Positions 1-7,962 of a stretch of DNA of 40,531 nucleotides are shown here, one piece after another. Below the pieces are notes generated by a model that searched no databases, was not told where the DNA came from, and saw only the letters and a list, made by a program, of their open reading frames with translations. This DNA is from Acidobacteriota bacterium (lineage in GTDB: Bacteria; Acidobacteriota; Terriglobia; Bryobacterales; Bryobacteraceae). A program made the translations under genes and the position numbers. The stretch is taken from NCBI GenBank assembly GCA_016201205.1, contig JACQDF010000222.1:1-40531 (forward strand). Reading direction: 5' to 3'. Every line of letters begins with the position of its first letter. The first letter of the stretch is position 1.

Positions 1-829
1 ATATTGCGCGAGTCTTTGCCCACTTCGGCTTGCGGGAGAACATGCCTTTGAGCAGACGATCGCGTTCGGAACTCATTCTGCCCTTGCACCGATCGATTGG
101 AATTCTGCCGACGCAGAAGAAATCCAGAAGATCGTGGAGCGCAAACGTGATGTCATCAGCCCAATCCATGATTTCGGCGATTAGACTGTGCTGGTGCCGT
201 GCTCTCCCCTGACGGACCCAACGAAAAACATCTCTTTCCGTGCGGTAATAGCCCCATTTGTTTGGATAGTCCGAGTTTTCTTTGTAGGCCCATGGATACT
301 TAAGAATCCCGTCGAGCGTCTGTCGAGTAAGATTGAGACCCTCGATCGGCTCGCCATTACGATTCCGCGCGTCGCTGTTCGCCAGCTTGACTACGATCCG
401 AAAGCTTTGTGCGTTTCCCTCATAACCGTCCCTGACGCGTGCCTTCCGAACAAGTCGATCCAGTTCTTCTTCCGCGACATGCCCAAACGGCGGGTGACCG
501 AGGTCATGTGCCAATCCAGCAGCCTCAGCGGCATCGGCGTCCACACCACCGAGTTCACCGACCTCGGCTGGTTGTTCGCGCTGGAGCAGTTCTGCAATCC
601 GGCGGGCGATCTGACCCACCTTCAGCGAGTGTGTGAGGCGATTGTGGAACACAAAACCCTTGTCGGGAGATGTGACCTGAGTAATCTCGGCCAACCTTGC
701 GAAGGCACCGGAATACAAAACGCGATCCCTGTCTCGTTGGCCAGGTGTGCGGGAATCCGCCGCCTCTTCACGATGGAAAGACCGTGAGAGAAAAGAGCCG
801 GAGGTGACTGGACTACCTCGTGGGACCAA
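1..829 (-). CDS. dgt: dGTPase-like HD phosphohydrolase (3' end beyond window)
   Basis: Deoxyguanosinetriphosphate triphosphohydrolase-like protein, which in this family hydrolyses dNTPs to deoxynucleosides and triphosphate. About 276 codons are visible and the frame stays open to the left edge, so the C-terminus is missing. Conserved signatures read in order: QRDRDRVLYSGAFARLAEIT near the start, the first metal histidine in HNRLTHSLKVG, the HD motif in AGLAHDLGHPPFGH, then EGNAQSFRIV, GLNLTRQTLDGILKYPWAYK and the metal aspartate in DWADDITFALHDL. The frame has no ATG or GTG between its upstream in-frame stop and the first conserved residues. TTG at 829 is the only common start, without a clear ribosome site, and overlaps the end of the next gene upstream by 17 nt. 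It may depend on translational coupling or be damaged at its 5' end. Family call is firm; the start is not. Confidence 0.85.
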   Translation of the reverse strand, partial: MVPRGSPVTSGSFLSRSFHREEAADSRTPGQRDRDRVLYSGAFARLAEITQVTSPDKGFVFHNRLTHSLKVGQIARRIAELLQREQPAEVGELGGVDADAAEAAGLAHDLGHPPFGHVAEEELDRLVRKARVRDGYEGNAQSFRIVVKLANSDARNRNGEPIEGLNLTRQTLDGILKYPWAYKENSDYPNKWGYYRTERDVFRWVRQGRARHQHSLIAEIMDWADDITFALHDLLDFFCVGRIPIDRCKGRMSSERDRLLKGMFSRKPKWAKTRAI

Positions 830-1043
830 GCTGAATCTTGAGGCCAGGAGCGTAGCTCAACTTGCCGGTTACAATCATCGACTGAACAACGCCGCGGACA
901 TCGGAGTCCCGAAGCTGGGCGAGTGCTGGAATCTCCTTGCGGAGGTCGTCAGCCATGTTGCTCATTCGTACTGGCGACTCATGGTTGCTCACGTAGCGGA
1001 GCACTCCTTGTCGGATCTGGTTCTTCGCTGCAGTAGCTGCCAT
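813..1043 (-). CDS. 76-aa protein, possible winged-helix fold
   Basis: Small protein of unknown function. It starts MAATAAKNQIRQGVLRYV. A helical N-terminal half is followed by a DVRGVVQSMIVTGKLSYAPG-type stretch that resembles the recognition helix and wing of a winged-helix domain; this is inference from pattern only. The ATG at 1043 is preferred because a TATAGT -10-like box ends 6 nt upstream, matching the leaderless pattern seen throughout the window. The frame is open further upstream to about 1319, so a longer form cannot be excluded. Its end overlaps the proposed TTG start of the dGTPase-like gene, suggesting co-transcription. Confidence 0.5.
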   Translation of the reverse strand: MAATAAKNQIRQGVLRYVSNHESPVRMSNMADDLRKEIPALAQLRDSDVRGVVQSMIVTGKLSYAPGLKIQLGPTR

Positions 1044-1049
1044 GTCAAT

Positions 1050-1055
1050 ACTATA
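1050..1055 (-). promoter_or_regulatory. -10-like box TATAGT
   Basis: TATAGT on the minus strand ends 6 nt before the ATG at 1043. No ribosome site is visible. It would give a leaderless transcript. No convincing -35 was found. Confidence 0.4.
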
Positions 1056-1345
1056 GCGCCTTCGCCGGTCGAAGTACAGTCGGAATTTCGGGACCGACAA
1101 CGGCTGGGCAAGTGGGTTGGCAAAGCCGCTTGCGCTTTCACGCCAAGTTTGCGTCGGATGTCGATTTCCACCAGTGCCCAAAGGCAGGAGCAACACGCGG
1201 AGAACCTGCAAGTGGCGCGGACCGGGATGCACGATAGTCGCCGACCGCTGATCCAGCCAGACAGACACCACATCAGCTCCCTGATCTTGTGCCCGCACAC
1301 GCAACACGTCATCGTACACTATTCACATAAACCCCGTCGCGCTGA
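1056..1345. other. stretch without a convincing gene
   Basis: The minus strand has open frames here (one is the upstream extension of the 76-aa protein, with residues such as DVVSVWLDQRSATIVHPGP). I do not recognise any family and none has a supported start. It may be decayed coding sequence. Confidence 0.4.
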
Positions 1346-1920
1346 CCTTCAACCATCAACTGCGGCGGCAACTGGCTGATGGTCGGCCCGACGAGCGGGA
1401 GCACATCCGGCCCGCTGCCGCCCGCGAGCGCCACCATCTAGGTGGGAGTCAATCAAAGCGCTCTCACCGCCGGATCGTACCAGGGCACGATCACCGTGAA
1501 TGTCACCGGGTTAGGCACAGCCACGATCCAGGTGACGCTAACCGTCGGCGCCGGCGCACCCGCTTCGCTGAGCCCGAATCAATTGAGCTTCGCTTTCCAG
1601 ACCGGCGGGTCGAATCCCCCGGCTCAACTGGTGCAGATGTCGACACAAGGCGGGCAGCAGGTCAGCTTCACTGCCGCGGCCACCAGTACAGGGAACTGGC
1701 TGCAAGTGACGCCGCAAAGCGGCTCGGCGCCGGGCTTTGTTGCTGTCAGTGTCAATCCCGCCAATCTCACGCCCGCCAATTACAGCGGGACGGTGAACAT
1801 TACGCTGGCAGCGTCCTCGACGCCGATTGCGCTTCCCGTCACGTTCAGCGTCAGCGCAACGGCAGTCCTCCGCCTCAGTCTGAACAACGCGGCGCTTAAT
1901 TACCAGATCGGCGATAAAGG
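1346..1920 (+). pseudogene. fragment of BACON/Ig-like repeat surface protein
   Basis: Remnant of a secreted protein built of BACON-like Ig repeats. The hallmarks repeat: NWLMVGPTSGS, then SALTAGSYQGTITVNVTG, then LSPNQLSFAFQTGGSNPPAQ, then NWLQVTPQSGSAPGFVAVSV and LTPANYSGTVNITL. A third repeat begins (LRLSLNNAALNYQIGD) and is cut off at about 1920. The frame is interrupted by TAG at 1439-1441, exactly between conserved repeat residues, and by TGA at 1343-1345. There is no signal peptide or N-terminus. It is therefore truncated at both ends and contains an internal stop. Intact relatives are long multi-repeat cell-surface proteins in Acidobacteria (family knowledge). Confidence 0.7.
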
Positions 1921-2085
1921 TTCACACCGTAGAGTACACTTCTCCAAAATCTCGGCCAGGAGGATGGATAGAAACATGAGCATCAGTATTGTCGCCAGTA
2001 TTCCCAGGTTCTCACACAGGGTGGAAACACGCGACTTGGGAACTGGCTTCCCGGCAGCGTCCGGCGGGTTGGGAACTCGCTTCAT
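1900..2085 (-). CDS. 61-aa single-pass membrane protein, possibly truncated
   Basis: Starts MKRVPNPPDAAGKPVPKSR, followed by one hydrophobic helix (LGILATILMLMFLSILLAEI) at about residues 28-47. A good ribosome site, GAGGGAGA, lies 5 nt upstream of the ATG at 2085. The last residues are read across the junction with the BACON-like fragment at about 1920, so the natural C-terminus may be lost. Function unknown. It sits between two truncated genes and could be an insertion remnant. Confidence 0.4.
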   Translation of the reverse strand: MKRVPNPPDAAGKPVPKSRVSTLCENLGILATILMLMFLSILLAEILEKCTLRCEPLSPIW

Positions 2086-2312
2086 GGCAGTCTCTCCCTC
2101 GGGGATACCACAAATGCTGTATCCAAGGGTAGCGGATGCCGGAACAGGCCCGGTCGAGTCGTGAGCCGGAGGAATGCGAGAAGTACGTTCCACGGAAACC
2201 CGACGGGGTCCTGTCCGGACAATGCCGATTCCAACCAGGACTTCGCTTTCTGGTTCAATGGGGCGTCAGCGTTGACCGCGTAGATCAGAAGGTTCGCATC
2301 CACAAGTATCAT
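2082..2312 (-). pseudogene. vapC: VapC-type PIN toxin, truncated
   Basis: N-terminal half of a PIN-domain ribonuclease toxin. It starts MILVDANLLIYAVN, carrying the first catalytic Asp (Asp5), and continues with ALSGQDPVGFPWNVLLAFLR and LTTRPGLFRHPLPLDTAF. After about residue 67 the family similarity ends and the frame stops 9 codons later. Full-length relatives have about 130-145 residues, so the C-terminal acidic residues needed for metal binding are absent. The ATG overlaps the antitoxin stop as ATGA, the usual vapBC arrangement. The break is near 2105-2112, where the unrelated small membrane ORF begins. Confidence 0.75.
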
Positions 2313-2623
2313 TTACGCAAGGTGAGCTTTCGGTTGAGTTCTTCGTCCTCGATGGCATCAGCAACCGCCAGTGCTTTGTCCCAACGGAACTCCTGCGCCT
2401 CTCCCATCCGGAACGATTTCTGAGCGAACTTCGTGGCGCGTTTGGGCCCTTTGCCGCAAAGCCCATTTCGCGCGGCTTCGTTCAGAGCTTGCTTGAAGGA
2501 GATGGCGCGCTCCCTCATCACGTCCCGGATCAATCTCTCCACGTCGGGATCCAGAGTGACCGTCGTCCTCGTATTGCTATCGTAAGCACTCGAGAGGTGG
2601 TTGGCAACCACGAAGCCGGTCAC
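2309..2623 (-). CDS. vapB: VapB-type ribbon-helix-helix antitoxin
   Basis: Antitoxin partner of the truncated VapC. The conserved part reads RTTVTLDPDVERLIRDVMRE (the beta strand and first helix of the DNA-binding fold), then ISFKQALNEAARNGL, then a toxin-binding tail with FRMGEAQEFRWDKALAVAD. Relatives usually begin with Met-Arg-Thr-Thr-Val-Thr-Leu. Here the codon in that Met position (2572-2570) is ACG, and a TACGAT -10-like box ends 6 nt before it. The first regular start in frame is GTG at 2623, which adds about 17 unrelated residues and has no ribosome site. The start given is the formal one; the natural start was probably 2572 and may be mutated. ATGA overlap with vapC follows. Confidence 0.65.
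   Translation of the reverse strand: MTGFVVANHLSSAYDSNTRTTVTLDPDVERLIRDVMRERAISFKQALNEAARNGLCGKGPKRATKFAQKSFRMGEAQEFRWDKALAVADAIEDEELNRKLTLRK
2579..2584 (-). promoter_or_regulatory. -10-like box TACGAT upstream of vapB
   Basis: TACGAT lies 6 nt before the ACG codon that occupies the expected vapB start. The position is typical of the leaderless promoters elsewhere in this window. Confidence 0.35.
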
Positions 2624-2649
2624 GCCCGGATCTCAGGTCGCCAAGCTGA

Positions 2650-3642
2650 TCACCGAATCGAAGCAGCCTCCGCCTTGCGAATCAGCCCCCGCAGATTCTC
2701 GAAATTGATTCGCATCGCCTCTTCACGCGAGCCGCTGGGCGGCAGAAAGTGCGTGGAAACAGAAAGCACCACGTCGAGCCGATGCTCCCGCACCTTGCGG
2801 AGTATCGTCACGTAATCGACATCGCCCTCACCCAATGGGCGGTACTCGAACTTCAGGTTGAGCCCGTCGATTACGTGCAGGTCCTTCAGGTGCAGACCGC
2901 AGAGATAGGGGCGCACGTTCTCGAAACCGGCTGTGGCCACATCCCATTCACCCGAGTTCCAGTTGTCGGCCGGTCCCCACATCACCTTCATCCGCCTGGA
3001 GCCCAGCTTCTCCACCAGCCGGCGAAAGTTCCCGGTGGTGTTGGTGTAGTTCCACGGCATCATCGAGAGCGCGACGTCCACGCCCAGCCGTTCGGCTTGC
3101 TCGGCGACCAGGCCGAACGCCTTCAGCCACTTTTCTACTTCAGCCGCTGACATCACGCCGCCACGCGTCATCCAGCGCATCGGCCAGGTAGGCTTGCCCG
3201 CGGAGTACTCTCCCGGCCAGGCGAACGTAAACGCTCCCACCGCGCGAATCCCCAGACGCCGCGCGATTTGCATCGAGCGCGTCAGGTCGTGGAATTGGGC
3301 GCCGAATAACGGGTGGTCCGCCAAAGTCTTCAACTCCAGATCCGCGAGGTGAATCTCCTTAAACGGATTTCCGGCGTTCAAGACACAAATCTCGAGGCCG
3401 CGGCGGGCAACGCGCTCCGCCATTCGGTCCGCCTCGGCGTCCGTCATCGCCGAGACCGGTGTCTCGCCCTTAAGCTGGTTGAACCAGACATACTTCGCGC
3501 CGATCTCGTTCGCTGTGTCGAGCGCCTGGTCGAAGGGTAAATCGAGCTCAGGCAGGTACAGGCCGAGCTTGAAGCGGTATTCGGCGGCGCCAGACGCCAC
3601 CGTACACCCGATCGCGGCAGCTAAGAATTCTCTTCGCCTCAT
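2650..3642 (-). CDS. Tat-exported sugar phosphate isomerase/epimerase-like TIM barrel
   Basis: Xylose isomerase-like TIM barrel protein of 330 residues with a Tat-type leader, MRRREFLAAAIG. The body contains alternating strand-helix segments typical of the family (GLYLPELDLPFDQALDTANE, EICVLNAGNPFKE, LGIRAVGAFTFAW, MKVMWGPADNWNSGEWD, LCGLHLKDLHV, YRPLGEGDVDYVTILR). The HLKD and GEGDVD segments are usual metal and substrate-binding strands in such isomerases. The start at 3642 was chosen for the twin-arginine leader and a GAGAGG ribosome site 6 nt upstream. It follows the Gfo/Idh gene by 14 nt and is the third gene of the receptor operon, which suggests handling of a sugar or polyol in the periplasm. 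Substrate unknown. Confidence 0.8.
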   Translation of the reverse strand: MRRREFLAAAIGCTVASGAAEYRFKLGLYLPELDLPFDQALDTANEIGAKYVWFNQLKGETPVSAMTDAEADRMAERVARRGLEICVLNAGNPFKEIHLADLELKTLADHPLFGAQFHDLTRSMQIARRLGIRAVGAFTFAWPGEYSAGKPTWPMRWMTRGGVMSAAEVEKWLKAFGLVAEQAERLGVDVALSMMPWNYTNTTGNFRRLVEKLGSRRMKVMWGPADNWNSGEWDVATAGFENVRPYLCGLHLKDLHVIDGLNLKFEYRPLGEGDVDYVTILRKVREHRLDVVLSVSTHFLPPSGSREEAMRINFENLRGLIRKAEAASIR

Positions 3643-3656
3643 GACTGGCCTCTCGA

Positions 3657-4925
3657 TCACACCGGGTCGGGTACGCCCCACGGCTCCCGATACTTCTTGG
3701 TAAGCAACGAATCCGCTTCCCGATCGTCGAGAAACTTTTCGGACTTGGGGTCGAACCGCAGCACGCGGCCCACCCGGTAGCCGATCTCACCCAGATGCAC
3801 CAGCGCACAGCTCAGGTGGGCCACCTCGGCGTTCGCCGCCGGCTGCTTGCGCGTGCGCACGCTCTCGATGAAATTGTACAGGTGCTCGGGATGCCCGTTG
3901 CCACCGCGCATGCCCGGACCCTTTTCCTCCTTCGCGCCCAGATAGACCTGGAAATATCCGCGGCGCGTGAAAATCATGTAGCCCTCGGTTCCGTAGAAGG
4001 CGTTCACGCTATCGAAGCCGTAGACGCCGTAGGGCGTCCACGCGCGGTCTTCGTAAAGCAGCACTTTGCCCTCTTCGTAGTGGTAGGCGACGGTCATGTT
4101 GTCCGGGAATTCGCGCTCGCCGGTAAGTGTCGAATCCACGCGGCTTCCGTGGGCGGTGATGCGGACCGGATGGGTCGTGACACCCAGGCCCCAGCGCGCC
4201 ATGTCGAGATCGTGGACGCCATCGCCGCCGATATCGCCGTTGCCGAAATCGCGGTACCAGTTCCAGTTGCCGTGGAAGCGGTTGGAGTTGAAGCCGCCTT
4301 TGGGAAGCGCAGGACCCAGCCACAGGTCGTAGTTGACACCCGAAGGCGCGGACGTATCCGGAACGGGCGCGCGGTGCTTATGCCGCTGGCAGTTCCATGC
4401 TTTGGACATGCGGACACTTCCAATCAGCCCCGAACTCAGCACCTGGCCGGCCTTGGCAGTCACCTCGCTCGAGCGCATTTGCGTTCCGTGCTGGAGGATG
4501 CGGTTGTATTTGCGCACCGCGTCCACCAACAGGCGGCCCTCGCGGAACACATGACTGGCGGGCTTTTCGAGGTAGACGTCCTTGCCCGCCTGCATGGCGC
4601 GGATGGCCATGGGAACGTGCCAGTGGTGCGGAGTGGCAATCACCACGGCGTCGATGGACTTGTCCTCGATCACCCGGCGGAAGTCTCCTTCCAGTTTTGG
4701 CGTGCGGCCGGTGGCTTTCAGCACCGTTTGGCCCGCCCGCTCCGCCACGCTCTGATCGATGTCGCAGATTGTGGCGATCAGAACATCGGAACGCTTGACG
4801 AAATTGCGGATGTGGTTGTGACCGATGCCATTCACTCCGATGACAGCCACCGAAACCCGATCACCGGGCGCCGCGCTGATGACGCCGGCCGTGCCGGCCA
4901 GGGAGAGAAAATCACGCCGTTTCAT
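3657..4925 (-). CDS. Tat-exported Gfo/Idh/MocA-family oxidoreductase
   Basis: NAD(P)-dependent sugar or inositol dehydrogenase-like protein of 422 residues. The leader MKRRDFLSLAGTAGVISAA is a twin-arginine signal. The Rossmann start reads VSVAVIGVNGIGHNHIRNF (a variant of GxGxxG), followed by TICDIDQSVAERAG, the HHWHVPMAIRAMQAGKDVYL segment and the EKPAS motif with the family lysine. The C-terminal domain includes DLWLGPALPKGGFNSNRFHG and GNGDIGGDGVHDLDMARW. It lies 7 nt after the TonB-dependent receptor and 14 nt before the TIM-barrel gene, so the three form an operon. Exported Gfo/Idh enzymes paired with TIM-barrel isomerase-like proteins are common in Acidobacteria and Planctomycetes; substrate is not evident. 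Confidence 0.87.
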   Translation of the reverse strand: MKRRDFLSLAGTAGVISAAPGDRVSVAVIGVNGIGHNHIRNFVKRSDVLIATICDIDQSVAERAGQTVLKATGRTPKLEGDFRRVIEDKSIDAVVIATPHHWHVPMAIRAMQAGKDVYLEKPASHVFREGRLLVDAVRKYNRILQHGTQMRSSEVTAKAGQVLSSGLIGSVRMSKAWNCQRHKHRAPVPDTSAPSGVNYDLWLGPALPKGGFNSNRFHGNWNWYRDFGNGDIGGDGVHDLDMARWGLGVTTHPVRITAHGSRVDSTLTGEREFPDNMTVAYHYEEGKVLLYEDRAWTPYGVYGFDSVNAFYGTEGYMIFTRRGYFQVYLGAKEEKGPGMRGGNGHPEHLYNFIESVRTRKQPAANAEVAHLSCALVHLGEIGYRVGRVLRFDPKSEKFLDDREADSLLTKKYREPWGVPDPV

Positions 4926-4932
4926 AGCGGTA

Positions 4933-7911
4933 TCAGAATAACAGCTTCAGCCCGAACTGCATTTCACGGGCGGCTCCCGCGCCGGTAATCCGCCCGAACA
5001 GCCCGGAATTCAGGTTCGAGTTCGGCGCGCTGAAATTCGAGTGGTTGAACACGTTGAACATCTCCGTGCGGAATTGGAGATTCGTCGTTTCGGTAATCCG
5101 CGTATTCTTAAATATCGAAAAATCGAACGCCTGGCTGCCCGGACCGGTCAGTATCCACCCGCCGAGGTTTCCGTACTGGAAGCGGCCGTTCGGGACAAAC
5201 GCCGCGCGGTTGATGTAGTTGTGCAAGGCGGACGTGCGATAGTCGCCGGTGCCGGCGCGAATATCGGCTCCGGCCACCAGATATGGGCGCTGGCCGCGCG
5301 CGCTGCCGCTGCCGAAGGCATCGCGGCCGCTCTGAATCTCCAATGGAAAGCCGCTTCGCATCGTGGTGATGCCGTTGATCCTCCAGCCCTCGAGCAGCCG
5401 CCGGACCGCCCGGCCGGGATTCGCCCCCAGCAGCTTGCCCGCCGGGAGATCCCAGCCGTAATCCGCCACGAAAAGGTGTGCAATGCTGAGTGAAGTGCGC
5501 GAGCGGGAGCCGCGGATGTCGCGCCAGTCCTGAATATCGTTGATACCCTCCTCGGAGCCGCCGCCGTTGGTGATGGACTTGCCAAACGTGTAGTGTGTGT
5601 TGAACGTTACGCCATGGCTGTAGCGTTTCCGAACCGAGGTTTGAAAAGCGTGGTAGACCGACATGCCGTCGTTCACTTCATAGCGGATCTGCCCCACGCC
5701 GGGCACGGGCCGGCGTCCTGTTTCGACGATCTGATTGAGGAAGTTCAACTGAAGAAACTTCAGCCCGCGGTTGCCGATGTAGCCGAGCGTCACCGCCAGA
5801 TTCGGCGTGATCTCGCGCTGGTAGTCGAAGCTCCACTGCACGCTGTAGCTGGTTCGGTGTTCCGGGTCGACCAGCAGCCGGTTCACCGGCGCCTGGAACT
5901 TCGACAGATCGATGTTGAACGGATCGATCGGATAGCGCGCCAGCGCCGGGTTGTCGGCGCGATCGATGGTCAGCGTGTACGGAAGATCCGGCGGCCGGTT
6001 GAGTATGGAAACGTTGCGCAGCATGTTCTCCGAATAGAAAACGCCGCCGCCCAGCCGGATCACGTTCTTTCGGCTGCCGAACATTTCCCACGCCAGGCCG
6101 AAGCGCGGACCGAAGTTGTTGCGATCCAGGTCCCAGATTGGCTGGCCCTTCTCCCGAAACGCCCCGTAAGGACTGCTGGCGACGTTGAATAGCTGGCCTT
6201 CCCGCTCCGTGACCGGCGTGTAGTACTCCCAGCGCAGGCCGAGGTTGAGAGTGAGGTCGGAACGCACCCGAAAGTCATCCTGGAAGTAGACCCCCACCTC
6301 GGTAGTGCTCATGCGGCTGGTCTTTGGAAACGCGGTGGTTACGTCGATGCTGCGCGGGCTGCTGTTGAGAATTTCCTGCACCGTGTCGAAGCGATAGATC
6401 GGGTTCTGGCCATTGGACCGTCCGTAGTGATACCGCCGCACTTCAAAACCCGCCTTCAGGGAGTGCTTGCCGCGTGTGTGAGAGAAGTTGTCCAGAATGG
6501 TGACGCTGCCGCCATTGGCTTGCAGGATTTCGACGCTGCCCGTTTCCAGGAACCCGCTGATCGTCCCCACACCGCCCGGCGAGTAGGCTGCGTTGGCGCG
6601 AGGCAAGTCCTGCTTGTTGGCGCCAAGCCGCAACTCATTGATGGTCCGGGGGCTCAGCGTGTGACCCCAGGAGAAAGTGCCGGTGCGATCCTGGCTGGGG
6701 AAAGTGCGCCCGTTGGCCGGTGCGATGTTCGGAGCCACCACGAAAGCATCCATGATGGTATAACGCGCAAAGAACGTGTCGCGCGCGGTCGGTGCGAAGT
6801 CGATGCGGCCCAAGAACACGTCCTCGCGGCTCGGACGCACGTCCTGCCGCCGGTGGAATCCGCGGTTCAGGTCGTTGGGCAGCGCCTCGGTCGGCTGCGG
6901 CAGCAGATCCAGAATCGGTTTGTAGGCCGGGTTCGCCGCCAGCATCTGCTGCCGGAAGCCGGGCGTCGGTACGGCCCCTGTGATCAGCAGGCCGCGGCGC
7001 TCGCGGCTGCCCTCCCAGCCGCCGAAGAAGAACAGTTTATCGCGCAGAATCGGCCCGCCGGCGGTCGCTCCGAACTGATTCAGGCGGAGCTTATCCTTGG
7101 TGACGCCGAAGAAGTTGCGGGCATCCAGCTTGTCATTCCGCACGAACTCGAACAAGCTTCCATGAAATTGGTTCGTGCCCGACTTGGTGATCACGTTTAC
7201 GCTGCCGCCGGTGGCCCGGCCGATCTCCGCGGTGAACACGCCCTGCGTGGTCTTAAACTCCTGGATAAACTCCTGGCTGATGAGGTTCAACCGCGTCTGC
7301 CCGCCGAAATTGGTGGCGGTTGGGCGGTCGGGATTGGCCGCATCGGTGCCATCGATATTGATCGTCGTTCCCTGATAGGGAAGCCCATTGAATGTGATGG
7401 CGCCATTGATTTGGCCGCCTACGACCACGCCCGGTTGCAGCGAGATGAGTTGCACGAAGTTGCGCCCGTTCAGGGGCAGGTTTTCCACCTGATTACTGGC
7501 GATCGTCACTCCGCGTGCCGGCGTCTGCGTGGCCAGCAGCGGCGCGGCCTCGGCCACGGTGATCTGCTCGGCGACGTTGCCGACTTCGAGCCGCAGGTCG
7601 AGCTTGACCTTGTCTCCGGCGCTGAGCGCGATGCCACTGCGCTCAATCCGCTTAAAGCCCGAGTGCTCGACGGCGATCAGATACTCGCCCGCTGAAAGCA
7701 GCGGAATCTCGTACGCGCCCGCCGCATCGGTCACCGACTGCCGCGCGACACGGGTCTTGGCGTTCGTCACCGTGATGCCGGCCCCGGCGATGACGGCCCC
7801 CGTGGGGTCGGTGACCGATCCAAGCAGTGTGGCGGAGTTGGATTGTGCGAAAGCGGTTGCAGCAGAAACGGCAATCGCGAAGAGAGCGGCAACTGGCGGG
7901 CGAAGACCCAT
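4933..7911 (-). CDS. TonB-dependent receptor, Oar-like, with N-terminal CarboxypepD_reg-like domain
   Basis: Outer-membrane receptor of 992 residues. A Sec signal peptide covers about residues 1-22 (ends ATAFAQ). Residues about 25-110 form the carboxypeptidase-regulatory-like beta domain (GSVTDPTGAVIAGAGITVTN, DAAGAYEIPLLSAGEYLIAV). The plug follows at about 115-240, with LPLNGRNFVQLISLQPGV, FNGLPYQGTTINIDGTDAAN and GRATGGSVNVITKSGTNQFH. The rest is beta-barrel, ending in Phe (MQFGLKLLF), the usual outer-membrane insertion signal. The ATG at 7911 has a strong GAGGAGG ribosome site 5 nt upstream. It is the first gene of the operon with the Gfo/Idh and TIM-barrel genes. The ligand is unknown; carbohydrate-related uptake or export is inferred from the neighbours. 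Confidence 0.92.
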   Translation of the reverse strand: MGLRPPVAALFAIAVSAATAFAQSNSATLLGSVTDPTGAVIAGAGITVTNAKTRVARQSVTDAAGAYEIPLLSAGEYLIAVEHSGFKRIERSGIALSAGDKVKLDLRLEVGNVAEQITVAEAAPLLATQTPARGVTIASNQVENLPLNGRNFVQLISLQPGVVVGGQINGAITFNGLPYQGTTINIDGTDAANPDRPTATNFGGQTRLNLISQEFIQEFKTTQGVFTAEIGRATGGSVNVITKSGTNQFHGSLFEFVRNDKLDARNFFGVTKDKLRLNQFGATAGGPILRDKLFFFGGWEGSRERRGLLITGAVPTPGFRQQMLAANPAYKPILDLLPQPTEALPNDLNRGFHRRQDVRPSREDVFLGRIDFAPTARDTFFARYTIMDAFVVAPNIAPANGRTFPSQDRTGTFSWGHTLSPRTINELRLGANKQDLPRANAAYSPGGVGTISGFLETGSVEILQANGGSVTILDNFSHTRGKHSLKAGFEVRRYHYGRSNGQNPIYRFDTVQEILNSSPRSIDVTTAFPKTSRMSTTEVGVYFQDDFRVRSDLTLNLGLRWEYYTPVTEREGQLFNVASSPYGAFREKGQPIWDLDRNNFGPRFGLAWEMFGSRKNVIRLGGGVFYSENMLRNVSILNRPPDLPYTLTIDRADNPALARYPIDPFNIDLSKFQAPVNRLLVDPEHRTSYSVQWSFDYQREITPNLAVTLGYIGNRGLKFLQLNFLNQIVETGRRPVPGVGQIRYEVNDGMSVYHAFQTSVRKRYSHGVTFNTHYTFGKSITNGGGSEEGINDIQDWRDIRGSRSRTSLSIAHLFVADYGWDLPAGKLLGANPGRAVRRLLEGWRINGITTMRSGFPLEIQSGRDAFGSGSARGQRPYLVAGADIRAGTGDYRTSALHNYINRAAFVPNGRFQYGNLGGWILTGPGSQAFDFSIFKNTRITETTNLQFRTEMFNVFNHSNFSAPNSNLNSGLFGRITGAGAAREMQFGLKLLF

Positions 7912-7962
7912 ATCAGCCTCCTCAGCCGGGTTTTGGGTAGGGTAGCCGGCTAAGGTATTTTA
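7912..7962 (-). promoter_or_regulatory. promoter, palindrome and RBS of the receptor operon
   Basis: A GGGTAAAAT segment gives a TAAAAT -10-like box (7957-7962). About 5 nt downstream, where transcription would begin, is a perfect 10-bp palindrome TAGCCGGCTA (7943-7952). The GAGGAGG ribosome site sits 5 nt before the ATG. Unlike most genes here, this one has a leader of roughly 40 nt. The palindrome is a candidate operator by position only. Confidence 0.4.

Noticed and set aside
188..787. 199-codon plus-strand ORF at the left end
   Set aside because: The minus strand carries clear dGTPase motifs over the same region; the plus frame shows none.
1044..1319. Longer form of the 76-aa protein starting near 1319
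   Set aside because: No ribosome site or -10 box supports it, and the added residues match no family I know; left as a possibility in the feature entry.
5041..7695. Long plus-strand ORFs opposite the TonB-dependent receptor
   Set aside because: They are antisense shadows of a high-GC coding frame, with no recognisable domains.
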